Below, in pieces: positions 8,783-17,696 of a stretch of 43,786 bases of DNA. The position numbers were made by a program, and so were the translations under genes. The DNA comes from an uncultured Collinsella sp. (lineage in GTDB: Bacteria; Actinomycetota; Coriobacteriia; Coriobacteriales; Coriobacteriaceae): NCBI GenBank assembly GCA_900547125.1, contig URFU01000003.1, positions 1 through 43,786 of the forward strand, given 5' to 3'. The notes under the pieces are model-generated. The model made no database searches. It saw only the letters and a program-made list of their open reading frames with translations, and was not told the origin of the DNA. Each line of letters starts with the position of its first letter. The stretch's first letter is position 1.

Positions 8783-9812
8783 ATACAGTACGCGGCTGCT
8801 GGCTGCCTATGCCGAGCAGCCGTTCCTTATGGCTCCCATGGCTGGCGTGACCGACCCCGCCTACCGCATCATGTGCCGCCGCCGCGGTGCCCATCTTGCC
8901 TACAGCGAGATGGTGAGCGTGGCGGGTCTTGCCTATGCCAGCAATAAGACGTGGCGCCTGGTGCTACCGGCCGACGAGGAGCAGCAGATCTGCGTACAGC
9001 TCTTTGGTTCCAAGCCCGATCAGTTTGCGAGCGCCGTCGCCGCCGTTGAGGAGCGTGTTGGCGATCGCCTGTCGCTGATCGACATCAACATGGCCTGCCC
9101 GGCTCGCAAGGTCGTTACCAAGGGCGAGGGCTCGGCACTTATGCGCGCGCCTGAGCTGGCCGAGCAGATTGTCGAGGCGGCGGTAGGCGCGGCGCACGTG
9201 CCCGTGACCGTAAAAATCCGCAAGGGCTTTTACGCCGAAGACCGCAATGCCGCGACGTTTGCCCAGATGCTCGAGGGGGCAGGGGCCGCTGCGGTGGCGG
9301 TACATGGTCGCTGTGCCACGCAGCTCTATACGGGCCAGGCCGATTGGTCGGTCGTCGATGAGGTGGCCGACGCCGTCGAGATTCCCGTTATCGGTTCGGG
9401 CGACGTGTTCTGCGCCGAGGATGCCGCGGAGCATCTGCGCAACTCCGGCGCCAGCGCCGTGTTCATCGCGCGCGGTATCTATGGCAATCCCTGGGTGTTC
9501 GGCGATGCCCGCGCCCTTGCGCTCGATGGCACGCCGGTACCGGTACGTAGCTCGGTCGAGCGCCTGGATGCCCTGCGCGAGCACCTGACGCTCACGCACG
9601 AGCTGTTGCCGCTCATGTCGCGTGCCCGTACGTACGCAAGCTGGTATCTAAAGGGGATGCCTCATGCTGCGGCCTGGCGCGCCCAAGTGGTGCGTTGCTC
9701 CACATACGAGGAGTTCATGGCATTGGTCGATGATATCGAGCGCGATGTGGTGGCCTGCGAGGCCGCACTTGCCGCCGGCGAGTCGGTGCCCGCTCATCCG
9801 CTGGAGGCCTAA
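8769..9812 (+). CDS. dus: tRNA-dihydrouridine synthase
   Basis: A flavin enzyme that reduces uridine to dihydrouridine in the D-loop of tRNA. The 347-residue protein shows the FMN-binding TIM-barrel features: FLMAPMAGVTDPAYR near the start, DINMACPARKV with the catalytic-type cysteine, VPVTVKIRKGF, AVAVHGRC and IPVIGSGDVF. The C-terminal part is helical. ATG 8769 lies inside the end of lepA, with AAGG upstream, so translation is probably coupled. A DusB-like assignment is likely, but the exact position modified cannot be read from the sequence. Confidence 0.92.
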   Translation: MALSEYSTRLLAAYAEQPFLMAPMAGVTDPAYRIMCRRRGAHLAYSEMVSVAGLAYASNKTWRLVLPADEEQQICVQLFGSKPDQFASAVAAVEERVGDRLSLIDINMACPARKVVTKGEGSALMRAPELAEQIVEAAVGAAHVPVTVKIRKGFYAEDRNAATFAQMLEGAGAAAVAVHGRCATQLYTGQADWSVVDEVADAVEIPVIGSGDVFCAEDAAEHLRNSGASAVFIARGIYGNPWVFGDARALALDGTPVPVRSSVERLDALREHLTLTHELLPLMSRARTYASWYLKGMPHAAAWRAQVVRCSTYEEFMALVDDIERDVVACEAALAAGESVPAHPLEA

Positions 9813-9814
9813 CG

Positions 9815-11047
9815 GTGGCCGTTACCGCGCTGTACGTGCATGTTCCGTTTTGCGCCCAAAAGTGCCGGTACTGCGACTTTGACTCGCGCAGTTTTGCTCC
9901 GTGCGACCTGTGCGCTGCACTCGATGCCTATTTTGAGCAGTTGTATGCGCGCCTCGATGCCTTTGGCGACGCAGGCGCGCTTGCACAGATCCGCACCGTC
10001 TATGTTGGCGGCGGCACGCCGTCGCTGGCGGGAGAGCGTCTGGTAGAACTTGCCCGACGTATCTCTGCGTGGTGCAAGCTCGTTGAGTTTACCTGCGAGG
10101 CCAATCCTGAGTCGTTGACTTCGCAGCTTGCTGCGGCGCTTGCCGGGGTGGGCGTCACGCGCATTTCTCTGGGAGTTCAGACCCTCGACAACGCCGAGCT
10201 TGCCGCGATTGGCCGCATCCACGATTCGCACCGCGCCCTTGCAGCCATCGCCGCGGTGAGGGACGCTGGGCTCGATGTGTCCTGCGACCTGATGTGCGGA
10301 CTTCCCGGGCAGACCGACGTAAGCTGGCAGCGCACGCTCGATGGCGTGTTGGCGGCGGCGCCGCATCACGTGTCGGTTTACCCGCTCGCGCTCGAGGAGG
10401 GCACGCCGCTCTACCGCATGGCGTGTCACGACGAGTCGCTCGAGCCCGACGAGGATTTTCAGGCTGCGTGCATGGATGCGGCGCGTGAGTGCCTGGGTGC
10501 GGCCGGCTATCACCCGTATGAGGTGGCAAGCTACGCGCTCGACGGCCATGAGTGCGCCCACAACATTGCCTATTGGACCGGACAGGGCTATCTGGGCTTG
10601 GGCCGCTCTGCCGCCGGTATGCTCGATGCCGAGGATTTCGATCGCTTGGCCGGGCTGTTTCCCAACGTGCCTGCTCGCGGCGATGCGTATCGCGTGCGCT
10701 TGGTGCAACGTGACGATGATGCGACGGCGTTTGATGCCGAGTATCTGTCGCAGCGCGAGGCTGCGGCCGAGGATCTGATGCTCGCCTGCCGCATGACGCG
10801 TGGCATTGGGCCCGACCTGTTGGTTCGCTCGGCAAGCGTGATCGCTGCAGATGAGTTGGCGGCGGCCTGTGACCGTGCTCTCGAGTTGGGCCTTGCCACT
10901 TGGGTGCCCGATCATGTTGAAGGACATGCTGGGAGCGTCACCTTGAAAGACGTTATCGCGGGTCGCGTCTGTGCCCGCTTAGCGCCCACCCACTTGGGCT
11001 GGCTCGATGGAAATGTGCTGTTCGAGCTGTTTTGGGGTCTAGCTTAG
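9815..11047 (+). CDS. hemW: HemW-like radical SAM protein (haem chaperone family)
   Basis: Relative of coproporphyrinogen III dehydrogenase HemN; HemW is thought to bind and transfer haem rather than make it. The 410-residue protein starts VTALYVHVPFCAQKCRYCDF, giving the radical SAM CxxxCxxC cluster. It continues with YVGGGTPSLAG and ISLGVQTLDNAEL. The HemW-type HN-x-x-YW motif is visible in CAHNIAYWTGQGYLGLG. The GTG start has GGAGG eight to nine bases upstream and follows the dus stop by two bases. In B. subtilis the gene also follows lepA. Confidence 0.9.
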   Translation: MAVTALYVHVPFCAQKCRYCDFDSRSFAPCDLCAALDAYFEQLYARLDAFGDAGALAQIRTVYVGGGTPSLAGERLVELARRISAWCKLVEFTCEANPESLTSQLAAALAGVGVTRISLGVQTLDNAELAAIGRIHDSHRALAAIAAVRDAGLDVSCDLMCGLPGQTDVSWQRTLDGVLAAAPHHVSVYPLALEEGTPLYRMACHDESLEPDEDFQAACMDAARECLGAAGYHPYEVASYALDGHECAHNIAYWTGQGYLGLGRSAAGMLDAEDFDRLAGLFPNVPARGDAYRVRLVQRDDDATAFDAEYLSQREAAAEDLMLACRMTRGIGPDLLVRSASVIAADELAAACDRALELGLATWVPDHVEGHAGSVTLKDVIAGRVCARLAPTHLGWLDGNVLFELFWGLA

Positions 11048-11054
11048 GCCGCTC

Positions 11055-11063
11055 GGGTAGAAT
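11055..11063 (+). promoter_or_regulatory. Promoter for the dnaJ-like gene
   Basis: GGGTAGAAT with TAGAAT -10 at 11058-11063, preceded by CCGCTC exactly as before the lepA -10. It lies eight bases after the hemW stop and 42 bp before the ATG. No clear -35 is present. Confidence 0.5.
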
Positions 11064-11105
11064 TACCGCAATATATACGCTGCTGTGAGCAGGAGGTTGC
11101 CGCGC

Positions 11106-12209
11106 ATGGCGACGATGAATGAAAAAGATTACTACGAGATTTTGGGTGTCTCCAAGGACGCCACCTCGCGTGATATACAGAAGGCCTTCCAGCAAAAGGC
11201 ACGCAAGCTCCATCCGGACGTCAACAAAGAGCCGGATGCCGAGGAAAAGTTCAAAGAGGTTTCCGAGGCCTACGCTGTGCTTTCGGATGAGCAGAAGCGT
11301 GCGCGCTATGACGCCATGCGTTCGGGTAATCCCTTCGCCGGCGCTCCCACGGCTTCGCCCTATGGCGGCGGCTACGCCGGCAGCGCAGGTTATGGTAATC
11401 CCTTTGAGGGCGGCTTTCCCTTTGGTGGCGCCTGGGGTCAGCCGCGTCGAGGGCAGGCTGCCTATAATCCCGAGAACGGCGCCAACGTGGTCGTCGATAT
11501 TAAGCTCGACGCCAAGGAGGCCAAGGGCGGTGCCCGCAAGACCGTCCGCTATACGCGCTTCGATACCTGTGGCCACTGTGGCGGCTCGGGTTCTGTTTCG
11601 TCCGAGCATGCACATACCTGTCCGAGCTGCGGCGGTCGCGGGCACATCGACGTCGACCTGTCCTTCCTGTTCGGTGCCGGCACGTTCCAGTCGGTCTGCC
11701 CCGAGTGCGGCGGTTCCGGTAAGGTCGTTGCCGACCCCTGTCCCGATTGCGGCGGCAGCGGGCGAACCCGTGTGACCTCCGAGCAGACGATTGAGTTTCC
11801 TGCCGGCACGCACGACGGCGACGAGATTCGCATTAGCGGTATGGGTCACGCCGGCACCAACGGTGCCTCGGGTGGCGATCTGGTCGGCCGCGCCCATGTT
11901 GAGGCCGAGCGCCTGGAAGGCAAGGCCCGTACCGGTTTTTACCTGATGGGCATTGTGGCGCCTTTTTTGGTGCTGTCGGCCATCTCGGGTGTGTTCTCGG
12001 CCTTTGCCGTGATGTGCTTTATTCCGTTTGCCATGGGCCTGTTCATGGTGCTCTCGGACGGCGTGCTGCATCGCAGCCTGCTGTGGTGGAAGCGCGGCGC
12101 GATGCAGTTTGCCAACGGTTTTGCCAACGGATTTATGTTTGCGCTCGTGTCGGTTTGGTTTGCGAGCTGCTCGCAGCGTGCCATGCTTTCGCCTTACGGA
12201 ATGCAATAA
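11106..12209 (+). CDS. Membrane-anchored DnaJ-like co-chaperone with truncated C-terminal domain
   Basis: The 367-residue protein starts with a full J domain (YYEILGVSKDA, HPD at 36-38), expected to stimulate an Hsp70 ATPase. A glycine/phenylalanine/tyrosine-rich linker follows. A complete DnaJ zinc domain with four CxxC pairs lies at about 155/158, 172/175, 198/201 and 212/215. Only the first part of the substrate-binding domain is present (FPAGTHDGDEIRISGMGHAG to GGDLVGRAHVE). From about residue 277 the sequence becomes strongly hydrophobic, with two to three membrane helices up to the C-terminus (GFYLMGIVAPFLVLSAISG and GFMFALVSVWFASC). The second C-terminal domain and dimerisation helix are missing. 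The reading frame is clean with no shift near the junction. ATG 11106 has AGGAGG upstream. A normal dnaJ follows. Confidence 0.85.
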   Translation: MATMNEKDYYEILGVSKDATSRDIQKAFQQKARKLHPDVNKEPDAEEKFKEVSEAYAVLSDEQKRARYDAMRSGNPFAGAPTASPYGGGYAGSAGYGNPFEGGFPFGGAWGQPRRGQAAYNPENGANVVVDIKLDAKEAKGGARKTVRYTRFDTCGHCGGSGSVSSEHAHTCPSCGGRGHIDVDLSFLFGAGTFQSVCPECGGSGKVVADPCPDCGGSGRTRVTSEQTIEFPAGTHDGDEIRISGMGHAGTNGASGGDLVGRAHVEAERLEGKARTGFYLMGIVAPFLVLSAISGVFSAFAVMCFIPFAMGLFMVLSDGVLHRSLLWWKRGAMQFANGFANGFMFALVSVWFASCSQRAMLSPYGMQ

Positions 12210-12223
12210 CATCAACCCCTCTG

Positions 12224-12251
12224 TTTGCGGCCGGCCCAGCTTGGGTATAGG
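12224..12251 (+). promoter_or_regulatory. Possible promoter for dnaJ
   Basis: TTGCGG (12224-12229), 16 bases, then TATAGG (12246-12251) preceded by GGG. It falls in the 81-bp gap between the two dnaJ-type genes. Confidence 0.4.
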
Positions 12252-12290
12252 ACGCACTGTGACAATAATGAAAGTCGGAAGGATTCGGTC

Positions 12291-13439
12291 GTGTCGGAAA
12301 ATAGGGATTACTACGAGGTACTTGGCGTCGACAAGGATGCCGACGCGCGGACGATTAAGCGCGCGTTTCTAAAGAAGGCCCGTACCGTACACCCGGACGT
12401 TTCGGACGACCCCGAGGCCGAGGCCAAGTTCAAAGAGCTCAACGAGGCTTATTCCGTTCTTTCCGACGAGCAGAAGCGTGCTAACTACGACCGTTACGGC
12501 ACTGCCGACGGCCCTGGTGGTTCGGGCTACGTCGATATCAACGATATCTTTGGCGGCATGGGTATGGATGACCTGTTCTCGTCGTTCTTTGGCGGCGGTG
12601 CCGGCGGTGGCGCCCGAAATCGCCGTGAGCGTCGTCGCGGCCGCGACATGGCCATCTCCCTTTCGGTGACCCTTGAGGAGGCGGCACTCGGGTGCAAAAA
12701 GACGATCAGCTATGACCGCCTTGCTGCCTGCGAGGATTGCAACGGCACCGGTAGGGCCGAGGGTGCACAGGAAAAGCAGTGCAGCCGCTGCCACGGCACG
12801 GGCTATGTCACGACGGTCCAGCGCTCGTTCCTGGGCCAGGTTCAGTCCTCTTCGCCTTGTCCCGACTGCCATGGCGAGGGCACGGTCATCGACCATCCCT
12901 GCGAGACCTGCGACGGTCAGGGCCGCACGCCTTCGCACGAAAAGATCGACATCGATATTCCCGCCGGTGTTTCGACCGGTCGCCAGCTGCGCGTGAGCGG
13001 CTTTGGCGAGGCGGGCCTTCGCGGTGAGCCCTCGGGCGACCTGATCGTCAACGTGCGTGTCGCCGACCACGAGCGTTTTAAGCGTAATGGCGATGATCTG
13101 TACTTGGTGAGCGATATCTCGATTGCGCAGGCTGCGCTCGGTTGCGAGATCGAGGTCGAGGGCATTATGCCCGATGAGGTCGTCAAGCTGTGTGTCCCCG
13201 CCGGCACACAGTACGGTGACACCGTGAGCGTCAACAATTACGGCATGCCGCGTATCGGCGGTGGCGGCTCGCGCGGTCGTCTGATCGTGCAGATGCGCGT
13301 CGTCGTCCCCACCAATCTCTCCAACAAGCAGCGCGAGCTGCTTCGCGCCTTTGCCGACGAGATGGGCGATGACGTCGCATCCGGTAAGAAATCCGTGACC
13401 GATCGTATCAAGAGCGCCCTCGACGATATCCTCGATTAA
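12291..13439 (+). CDS. dnaJ: Chaperone protein DnaJ
   Basis: Hsp40 co-chaperone that delivers substrates to DnaK. From GTG 12291 (GGAAGGA at 12277-12283) it has 382 residues: a J domain with HPD at 34-36, and a G/F region with GGAGGG and DIFGGMGMDDLFSSFFGGG. Four zinc-binding CxxCxGxG repeats follow (CEDCNGTG, CSRCHGTG, CPDCHGEG, CETCDGQG), then complete C-terminal substrate domains ending in a DnaJ-like dimerisation tail. Unlike its upstream neighbour it is full length. No hrcA, grpE or dnaK lies beside it, so its partner DnaK is encoded elsewhere. Confidence 0.95.
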   Translation: MSENRDYYEVLGVDKDADARTIKRAFLKKARTVHPDVSDDPEAEAKFKELNEAYSVLSDEQKRANYDRYGTADGPGGSGYVDINDIFGGMGMDDLFSSFFGGGAGGGARNRRERRRGRDMAISLSVTLEEAALGCKKTISYDRLAACEDCNGTGRAEGAQEKQCSRCHGTGYVTTVQRSFLGQVQSSSPCPDCHGEGTVIDHPCETCDGQGRTPSHEKIDIDIPAGVSTGRQLRVSGFGEAGLRGEPSGDLIVNVRVADHERFKRNGDDLYLVSDISIAQAALGCEIEVEGIMPDEVVKLCVPAGTQYGDTVSVNNYGMPRIGGGGSRGRLIVQMRVVVPTNLSNKQRELLRAFADEMGDDVASGKKSVTDRIKSALDDILD

Positions 13440-13448
13440 GGAGCCCGC

Positions 13449-14741
13449 GTGCTCGCACCTCATATCTCTGTCGTCAACCTCGGCTGCCGTGTCAACCGGG
13501 TTGAGTCCGACCGTATCACTGCCGATCTAATGCGCCTGGGCTTTGCGATGGTGGGGCCTCAGGATGCTGAGCTGATCGTCATTAACACCTGTGCCGTTAC
13601 GGGCGAGGCCGAGGCCAAGACCCGTAAGGCCGTTCGCCATGCGCTGGCCTATCCAAACGAGCCCTATGTGGTCGTGACCGGATGCGTGGTCAATCTGCAT
13701 CCCGAGGAGCTGCTGGAGCTTTCGGACCGCGTGATTGCCGAGCCGTCCAAGATCGATGTCGCCGAACGCGTCTGTGAGGTGCTGGGCGTTGAGTCCGATG
13801 ACGTTCCCGCCTGCAGCGACGGCGAGGTGGTCGACGCACTTGGTCGCTCGCGTCTGGGGGTGAAGATCCAGGACGGCTGCAACCATCGTTGCACCTATTG
13901 CATTGTGTGGAAGGCCCGCGGCCCCGAGCGCTCCGTGCCGGTCGAGTCCGTGCTCGAGCAGGTTCGCGAGGCCCAGGAGGCCGGCGTGCCCGAGGTGGTG
14001 CTGACGGGCGTGAACCTGGGCGCCTACGATGGTAAGAGCGCAACTGATGAACACGTCGAGATCGATGAGCTGCTCGAGGCGATCATGGAGCGCACGTCCA
14101 TTCCGCATGTGCGCATTTCCTCGGTCGAGCCCATGGATATTTCCGAGTCCCTGCTTAAGGTCATGGCGCGCTATCCGAAGCGCATCGCCCCGTTTTTACA
14201 CCTGCCCGTGCTGTCCGGCTGCACCAGGACACTGCATCGCATGGGCCGTCCCTATAGCGCCGAGGCCTTCGAGGAAACGGTGCGCATGATTCGCGCCAAC
14301 TTGCCTCAGGTGTCCCTTTCGTGCGATGTCATCGTCGGTTTTCCCGGCGAGACGGACGAGGAGTTTGAGGAGTCGCTGGCACTGTGCCGCCGTGTGGGCT
14401 TTTCGCGTATGCACGTGTTCCGCTACAGCAAGCGTCCCGGTACCCTTGCTGCCGACATGCCCGACCAGGTGCCGCCCGAGGTTATGGCCGAGCGTAGCCG
14501 CCGCATGAGGGCCGCGGCGCAGGAACTCGCCATTGCCGACGCTCGCCGTCGCGTGGGAACCGTCGAGCGTGCCGTACTTGAGTATGGCGACAACCTGACG
14601 CTCGGTTCGTTCCATCATGCCCGTCTTGACGATACCTGTGGACTCACAGCCCCGTGCCTGCTCGATGTTGCTATCATCGGAGTCGATGATTCCGGCTTGG
14701 TCCATGCACGCAGGGAGGTTCATGGAAGCCTCGAAGATTAG
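13449..14741 (+). CDS. mtaB: tRNA t6A37 methylthiotransferase MtaB
   Basis: A radical SAM methylthiotransferase that converts t6A37 to ms2t6A37 in ANN-decoding tRNAs. The 430-residue protein has the N-terminal MTTase domain with VVNLGCRVNRVES, NTCAVTGEAE and VTGCVV supplying the three cysteines of the auxiliary cluster. The radical SAM cluster is CNHRCTYC. Conserved RISSVEPMD and VIVGFPGETDEEF are present, and a TRAM-like C-terminal region follows. The GCR rather than GCK/GCQ signature and length fit MtaB rather than MiaB or RimO, both of which are also in this window. GTG 13449 has AGGAG upstream, and the end overlaps phoH by 20 bases. Confidence 0.9.
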   Translation: MLAPHISVVNLGCRVNRVESDRITADLMRLGFAMVGPQDAELIVINTCAVTGEAEAKTRKAVRHALAYPNEPYVVVTGCVVNLHPEELLELSDRVIAEPSKIDVAERVCEVLGVESDDVPACSDGEVVDALGRSRLGVKIQDGCNHRCTYCIVWKARGPERSVPVESVLEQVREAQEAGVPEVVLTGVNLGAYDGKSATDEHVEIDELLEAIMERTSIPHVRISSVEPMDISESLLKVMARYPKRIAPFLHLPVLSGCTRTLHRMGRPYSAEAFEETVRMIRANLPQVSLSCDVIVGFPGETDEEFEESLALCRRVGFSRMHVFRYSKRPGTLAADMPDQVPPEVMAERSRRMRAAAQELAIADARRRVGTVERAVLEYGDNLTLGSFHHARLDDTCGLTAPCLLDVAIIGVDDSGLVHARREVHGSLED

Positions 14742-15708
14742 ACTTACCGTTCCCGAGGGAATTGATCCTTCGCGCGTTTTGGGTGCCGGCGACGGCGTCC
14801 TTCGTGCGCTCGAGAGCTTGGTTCGCGCCCACGTGGTCGCCCGTGGCGACAGCATCGCCGTGAGCGGTGACCCGGACGAGGTCGAGCTCGTGGCGCGCTT
14901 TTTCGAGCATGCTTTTCGTGAGGCGGCCGCCGGACGCACGCTGTCTGCCGACGATGTCTCTCGTTGCTTGGCCATCTTGCGCGACGGTGAGCACGAGGCT
15001 ACGTCGCTTCGCGATGATGTGCTGCTTTCGTATCGCGGTCGTGTCATTCGCCCCAAGACGCTCGGCCAAAAGCGCTATGTGGATGCCATCCGCTCGCATA
15101 CCATCACGTTTGGCCTGGGTCCTGCCGGTACCGGTAAGACCTATCTGGCCATGGCGCTCGCCGTTACCGCGCTCAAGCGTCACGAGGTGGGTCGCCTGAT
15201 TCTGACGCGTCCGGTTGTCGAGGCGGGGGAGAACCTGGGCTTTTTGCCCGGCACCCTCGAGGAAAAGATCGATCCCTACATGCGTCCGCTCTACGACGCC
15301 CTTTTTGACATGATGGATCGTGAGCGCACCGATGAGCTTATGGAGCGTGGCGTGATCGAGATCGCCCCGCTTGCCTACATGCGCGGCCGCACGCTGAGCG
15401 ATGCCTTCGTGGTGCTCGACGAGGCGCAAAATACCACGCCCGAGCAGATGAAGATGTTCCTGACGCGCTTGGGTTTTAACTCCAAGTTTGTGATTACCGG
15501 CGACCTGAGTCAGCGAGACCTGGTGGGTCGTCGCGGCGGTCTTGCCGATATTGAGCAGATTTTGGGCCGTGTCGACGATGTCGCATTTTCGCACCTCGAG
15601 CGTGCCGACGTGGTGCGTCATGCCTTGGTGGGTCGTATCGTCGAGGCATACGATGCTTATGATGATGTGCGCGAGAAACGCGCACGTGACCGAAAGGAGT
15701 CCCGTTGA
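14722..15708 (+). CDS. phoH: PhoH-family ATPase
   Basis: An RNA-linked P-loop ATPase of the PhoH family, regularly next to ybeY and linked to RNA metabolism, although its exact reaction is not settled. ATG 14722 lies inside the end of mtaB with GGGAGG at 14713-14718; longer in-frame readings from 14617 lack a good site. The 328-residue protein has an N-terminal domain of about 110 residues. The PhoH core has Walker A GPAGTGKT and TRPVVEAGENLGFLPGTLEE. Walker B lies in VVLDEAQNTTPEQMKMFLTR, followed by VITGDLSQRDL. The stop overlaps the ybeY start (TTGA). Confidence 0.93.
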   Translation: MEASKIRLTVPEGIDPSRVLGAGDGVLRALESLVRAHVVARGDSIAVSGDPDEVELVARFFEHAFREAAAGRTLSADDVSRCLAILRDGEHEATSLRDDVLLSYRGRVIRPKTLGQKRYVDAIRSHTITFGLGPAGTGKTYLAMALAVTALKRHEVGRLILTRPVVEAGENLGFLPGTLEEKIDPYMRPLYDALFDMMDRERTDELMERGVIEIAPLAYMRGRTLSDAFVVLDEAQNTTPEQMKMFLTRLGFNSKFVITGDLSQRDLVGRRGGLADIEQILGRVDDVAFSHLERADVVRHALVGRIVEAYDAYDDVREKRARDRKESR

Positions 15709-16214
15709 GTGTATTGATCAGCAACGATGCCGAGCTCGATACGCTGCTCGACGCGCAGGAGGTAGAGCACATCTGCGAGGTCGTGCTTGCCGCCGAGGGT
15801 GTTGAGCGTGAGGTCGAGATTTCCCTTTCGTATGTCGATGAAGACGAGATGCACGAGCTCAACCACGAGTGGCGCGGTATCGACCGCACCACCGATGTCC
15901 TCTCGTTTGAATGCGACTCGGCCTTTGACGAGGACATTCCCGCCGACGAAACGCTCGAGCTCGGCGATATTATCCTGGCCCCGCAGGTTATTGCCCGCCA
16001 GGCCCCCGGCTTTTGCAACAGCCCCGCCGATGAGTGCCGACTGATGCTCGTGCACGGAATGCTGCACCTGCTGGGTTACGACCACATCGAGGACGATGAG
16101 GCCGAGGTCATGGAGGCTCGCGAGGATGCCATCCTGCGCGACCTGGCGCTTGAGCGCGGCGAGGACCCCAAACTCGTCCACGTCGGCCCCATTACCAATC
16201 ATGCCCACGACTAG
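15705..16214 (+). CDS. ybeY: Endoribonuclease YbeY (rRNA maturation factor)
   Basis: A zinc-dependent single-strand endoribonuclease involved in 16S rRNA 3'-end maturation and ribosome quality control. The 169-residue protein has the signature HGMLHLLGYDH with the three metal-binding histidines, preceded by TDVLSFECD and LGDIILAPQV. The TTG start overlaps the phoH TGA, with AAAGGAG just upstream. The C-terminus runs about 20 residues past the usual end. phoH-ybeY-dgkA-era is the conserved order. Confidence 0.95.
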   Translation: MSVLISNDAELDTLLDAQEVEHICEVVLAAEGVEREVEISLSYVDEDEMHELNHEWRGIDRTTDVLSFECDSAFDEDIPADETLELGDIILAPQVIARQAPGFCNSPADECRLMLVHGMLHLLGYDHIEDDEAEVMEAREDAILRDLALERGEDPKLVHVGPITNHAHD

Positions 16215-16223
16215 GAGCCGTCT

Positions 16224-16601
16224 ATGATTCCCGGATCGAACAAGGACCATCCGTCCTTTTTAAAGTCGTTCTCATACGCGATGGAGGGCTTCGTCACTGC
16301 CGTCAAGACCGAGCGCAATATCAAGGTCATGCTCGCGGCGGGCGTGTGCACCGTCATTGCCGGCTGCATCGTGGGGCTCGATATTGCCGAGTGGGCTACG
16401 GTCATCATTTGCTGCGGCCTGGTGATTCACGGCGAGTTGTGCAATACCGCCATGGAGGCGATTGTCGACCTGGCGACCCAGGAGCTGCATCCGCTGGCCA
16501 AGCGCGCGAAGGATATCGCCGCTGCCTCTGTATACGTTCTTTCCATTACCGCCGCGATCGTGGGCTTGCTTGTCTTTGCCCACGCGCTCGACTTTATTTA
16601 G
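16224..16601 (+). CDS. dgkA: Diacylglycerol / undecaprenol kinase
   Basis: A small trimeric integral-membrane lipid kinase. In Gram-positive bacteria the substrate is mainly undecaprenol, recycling the peptidoglycan lipid carrier. The 125-residue protein has an N-terminal amphipathic segment (FLKSFSYAMEGF, TERNIKVM) and three membrane helices. The signature GELCNTAMEAIVDLATQE is followed by HPLAKRAKDIAAASVYV, which carries the catalytic glutamates and nucleotide-binding residues. It lies between ybeY and era, the usual place, but the cdd gene often found here is absent. Confidence 0.9.
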   Translation: MIPGSNKDHPSFLKSFSYAMEGFVTAVKTERNIKVMLAAGVCTVIAGCIVGLDIAEWATVIICCGLVIHGELCNTAMEAIVDLATQELHPLAKRAKDIAAASVYVLSITAAIVGLLVFAHALDFI

Positions 16602-16613
16602 AAAGGGATTCCC

Positions 16614-17684
16614 ATGTCCGACAATATGCAGCCTACCGGTGAAGTTTTGGATGACGAGGTCCTGGACGAGGCTGAAGGTGCCGATTCGTTTGACGAGGTC
16701 GAGGAGTTCGATCCGTTTGAGGGCATGAGCGACGAGGAACTCGATGCTCTGTGCGACGAGGATGAGGGCCTCGCGGGCTTTGGCGACGTGGAACCCGGTT
16801 TCCGCAGCGGCTTTGTGGCCCTGGTCGGTCGCCCCAACGCCGGCAAGTCCACGCTGCTCAACGCCTGTTACGGCAAGAAGGTCGCCATCACCTCTCCGGT
16901 GGCCCAGACGACCCGCCGCCGTATGCGCGCCGTCGTCAACCGCCCCGGTTATCAGCTGGTTTTCGTCGATACCCCGGGTATCCACAAGCCCAAGGACGGC
17001 CTGGGCTCCGAGCTTAATAAGAGTGCCCTGTTTGAGCTCAATGACGTAGACGTCGTCGCATTTCTGATTGACGCCACCAAACCCATCGGCAGGGGAGACG
17101 CCTGGGTTGCCGAGCGCGTCAAGAACGCTCGTTCCAAAAAGGTCCTGGTGCTTACCAAGGCCGATGAGGCCGATCCCGCCCAGGTTATGGAGCAGCTCAA
17201 GGCCGCTCACGAGCTTATGGAATACGACGATGAGATCGTGACGTCGTCAGTCAAGAACTTCAACGTCGATGCGTTTATCGAGACCGTCGCTCGCTTCTTG
17301 CCCGAGGGCCCGCGTTGGTTCCCCGAGGACATGGGCACCGACGCGTCCGACGAGACCCTCGTGGCTGAGTTTGTGCGCGAGAAGGTCCTGCGTCGCACCC
17401 GCGACGAGATCCCTCACTCCGTGGGCGTCATCTGTGACGCGCTCGAGCAGACTAAGAAGGTCCTGCGCGTGCACGCCACGATTTACGTCGAGCGCGAGGG
17501 GCAGAAGGGCATCATCATCGGCAAGGGCGGCGAGATGATCAAGCATATCGGCATCGATGCTCGTCGCGATCTTGAGCGCATTTTTGGCACTCAGGTCTTT
17601 TTGGAGCTCGACGTGAAGGTCAAGGCCGGCTGGCGCGATGACGAGGCGCAGATCCGCCGCTTTGGCTATAACGCCGAAGATTAA
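16614..17684 (+). CDS. era: GTPase Era with acidic N-terminal extension
   Basis: Binds the 3' end of 16S rRNA and couples 30S assembly to growth. The 356-residue protein begins with about 62 residues rich in Asp and Glu that are not part of the Era fold. The GTPase domain follows: GRPNAGKST (G1), DTPGIHKPKD (G3) and LTKADE (G4, Thr in place of the usual Asn). The C-terminal KH domain has GIIIGKGGEMIKHIG. ATG 16614 has AAAGGGA upstream. An internal start near the GTPase domain would give a normal-length Era, but I see no such site. Confidence 0.95.
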   Translation: MSDNMQPTGEVLDDEVLDEAEGADSFDEVEEFDPFEGMSDEELDALCDEDEGLAGFGDVEPGFRSGFVALVGRPNAGKSTLLNACYGKKVAITSPVAQTTRRRMRAVVNRPGYQLVFVDTPGIHKPKDGLGSELNKSALFELNDVDVVAFLIDATKPIGRGDAWVAERVKNARSKKVLVLTKADEADPAQVMEQLKAAHELMEYDDEIVTSSVKNFNVDAFIETVARFLPEGPRWFPEDMGTDASDETLVAEFVREKVLRRTRDEIPHSVGVICDALEQTKKVLRVHATIYVEREGQKGIIIGKGGEMIKHIGIDARRDLERIFGTQVFLELDVKVKAGWRDDEAQIRRFGYNAED

Positions 17685-17696
17685 GCCTCGGCATTC

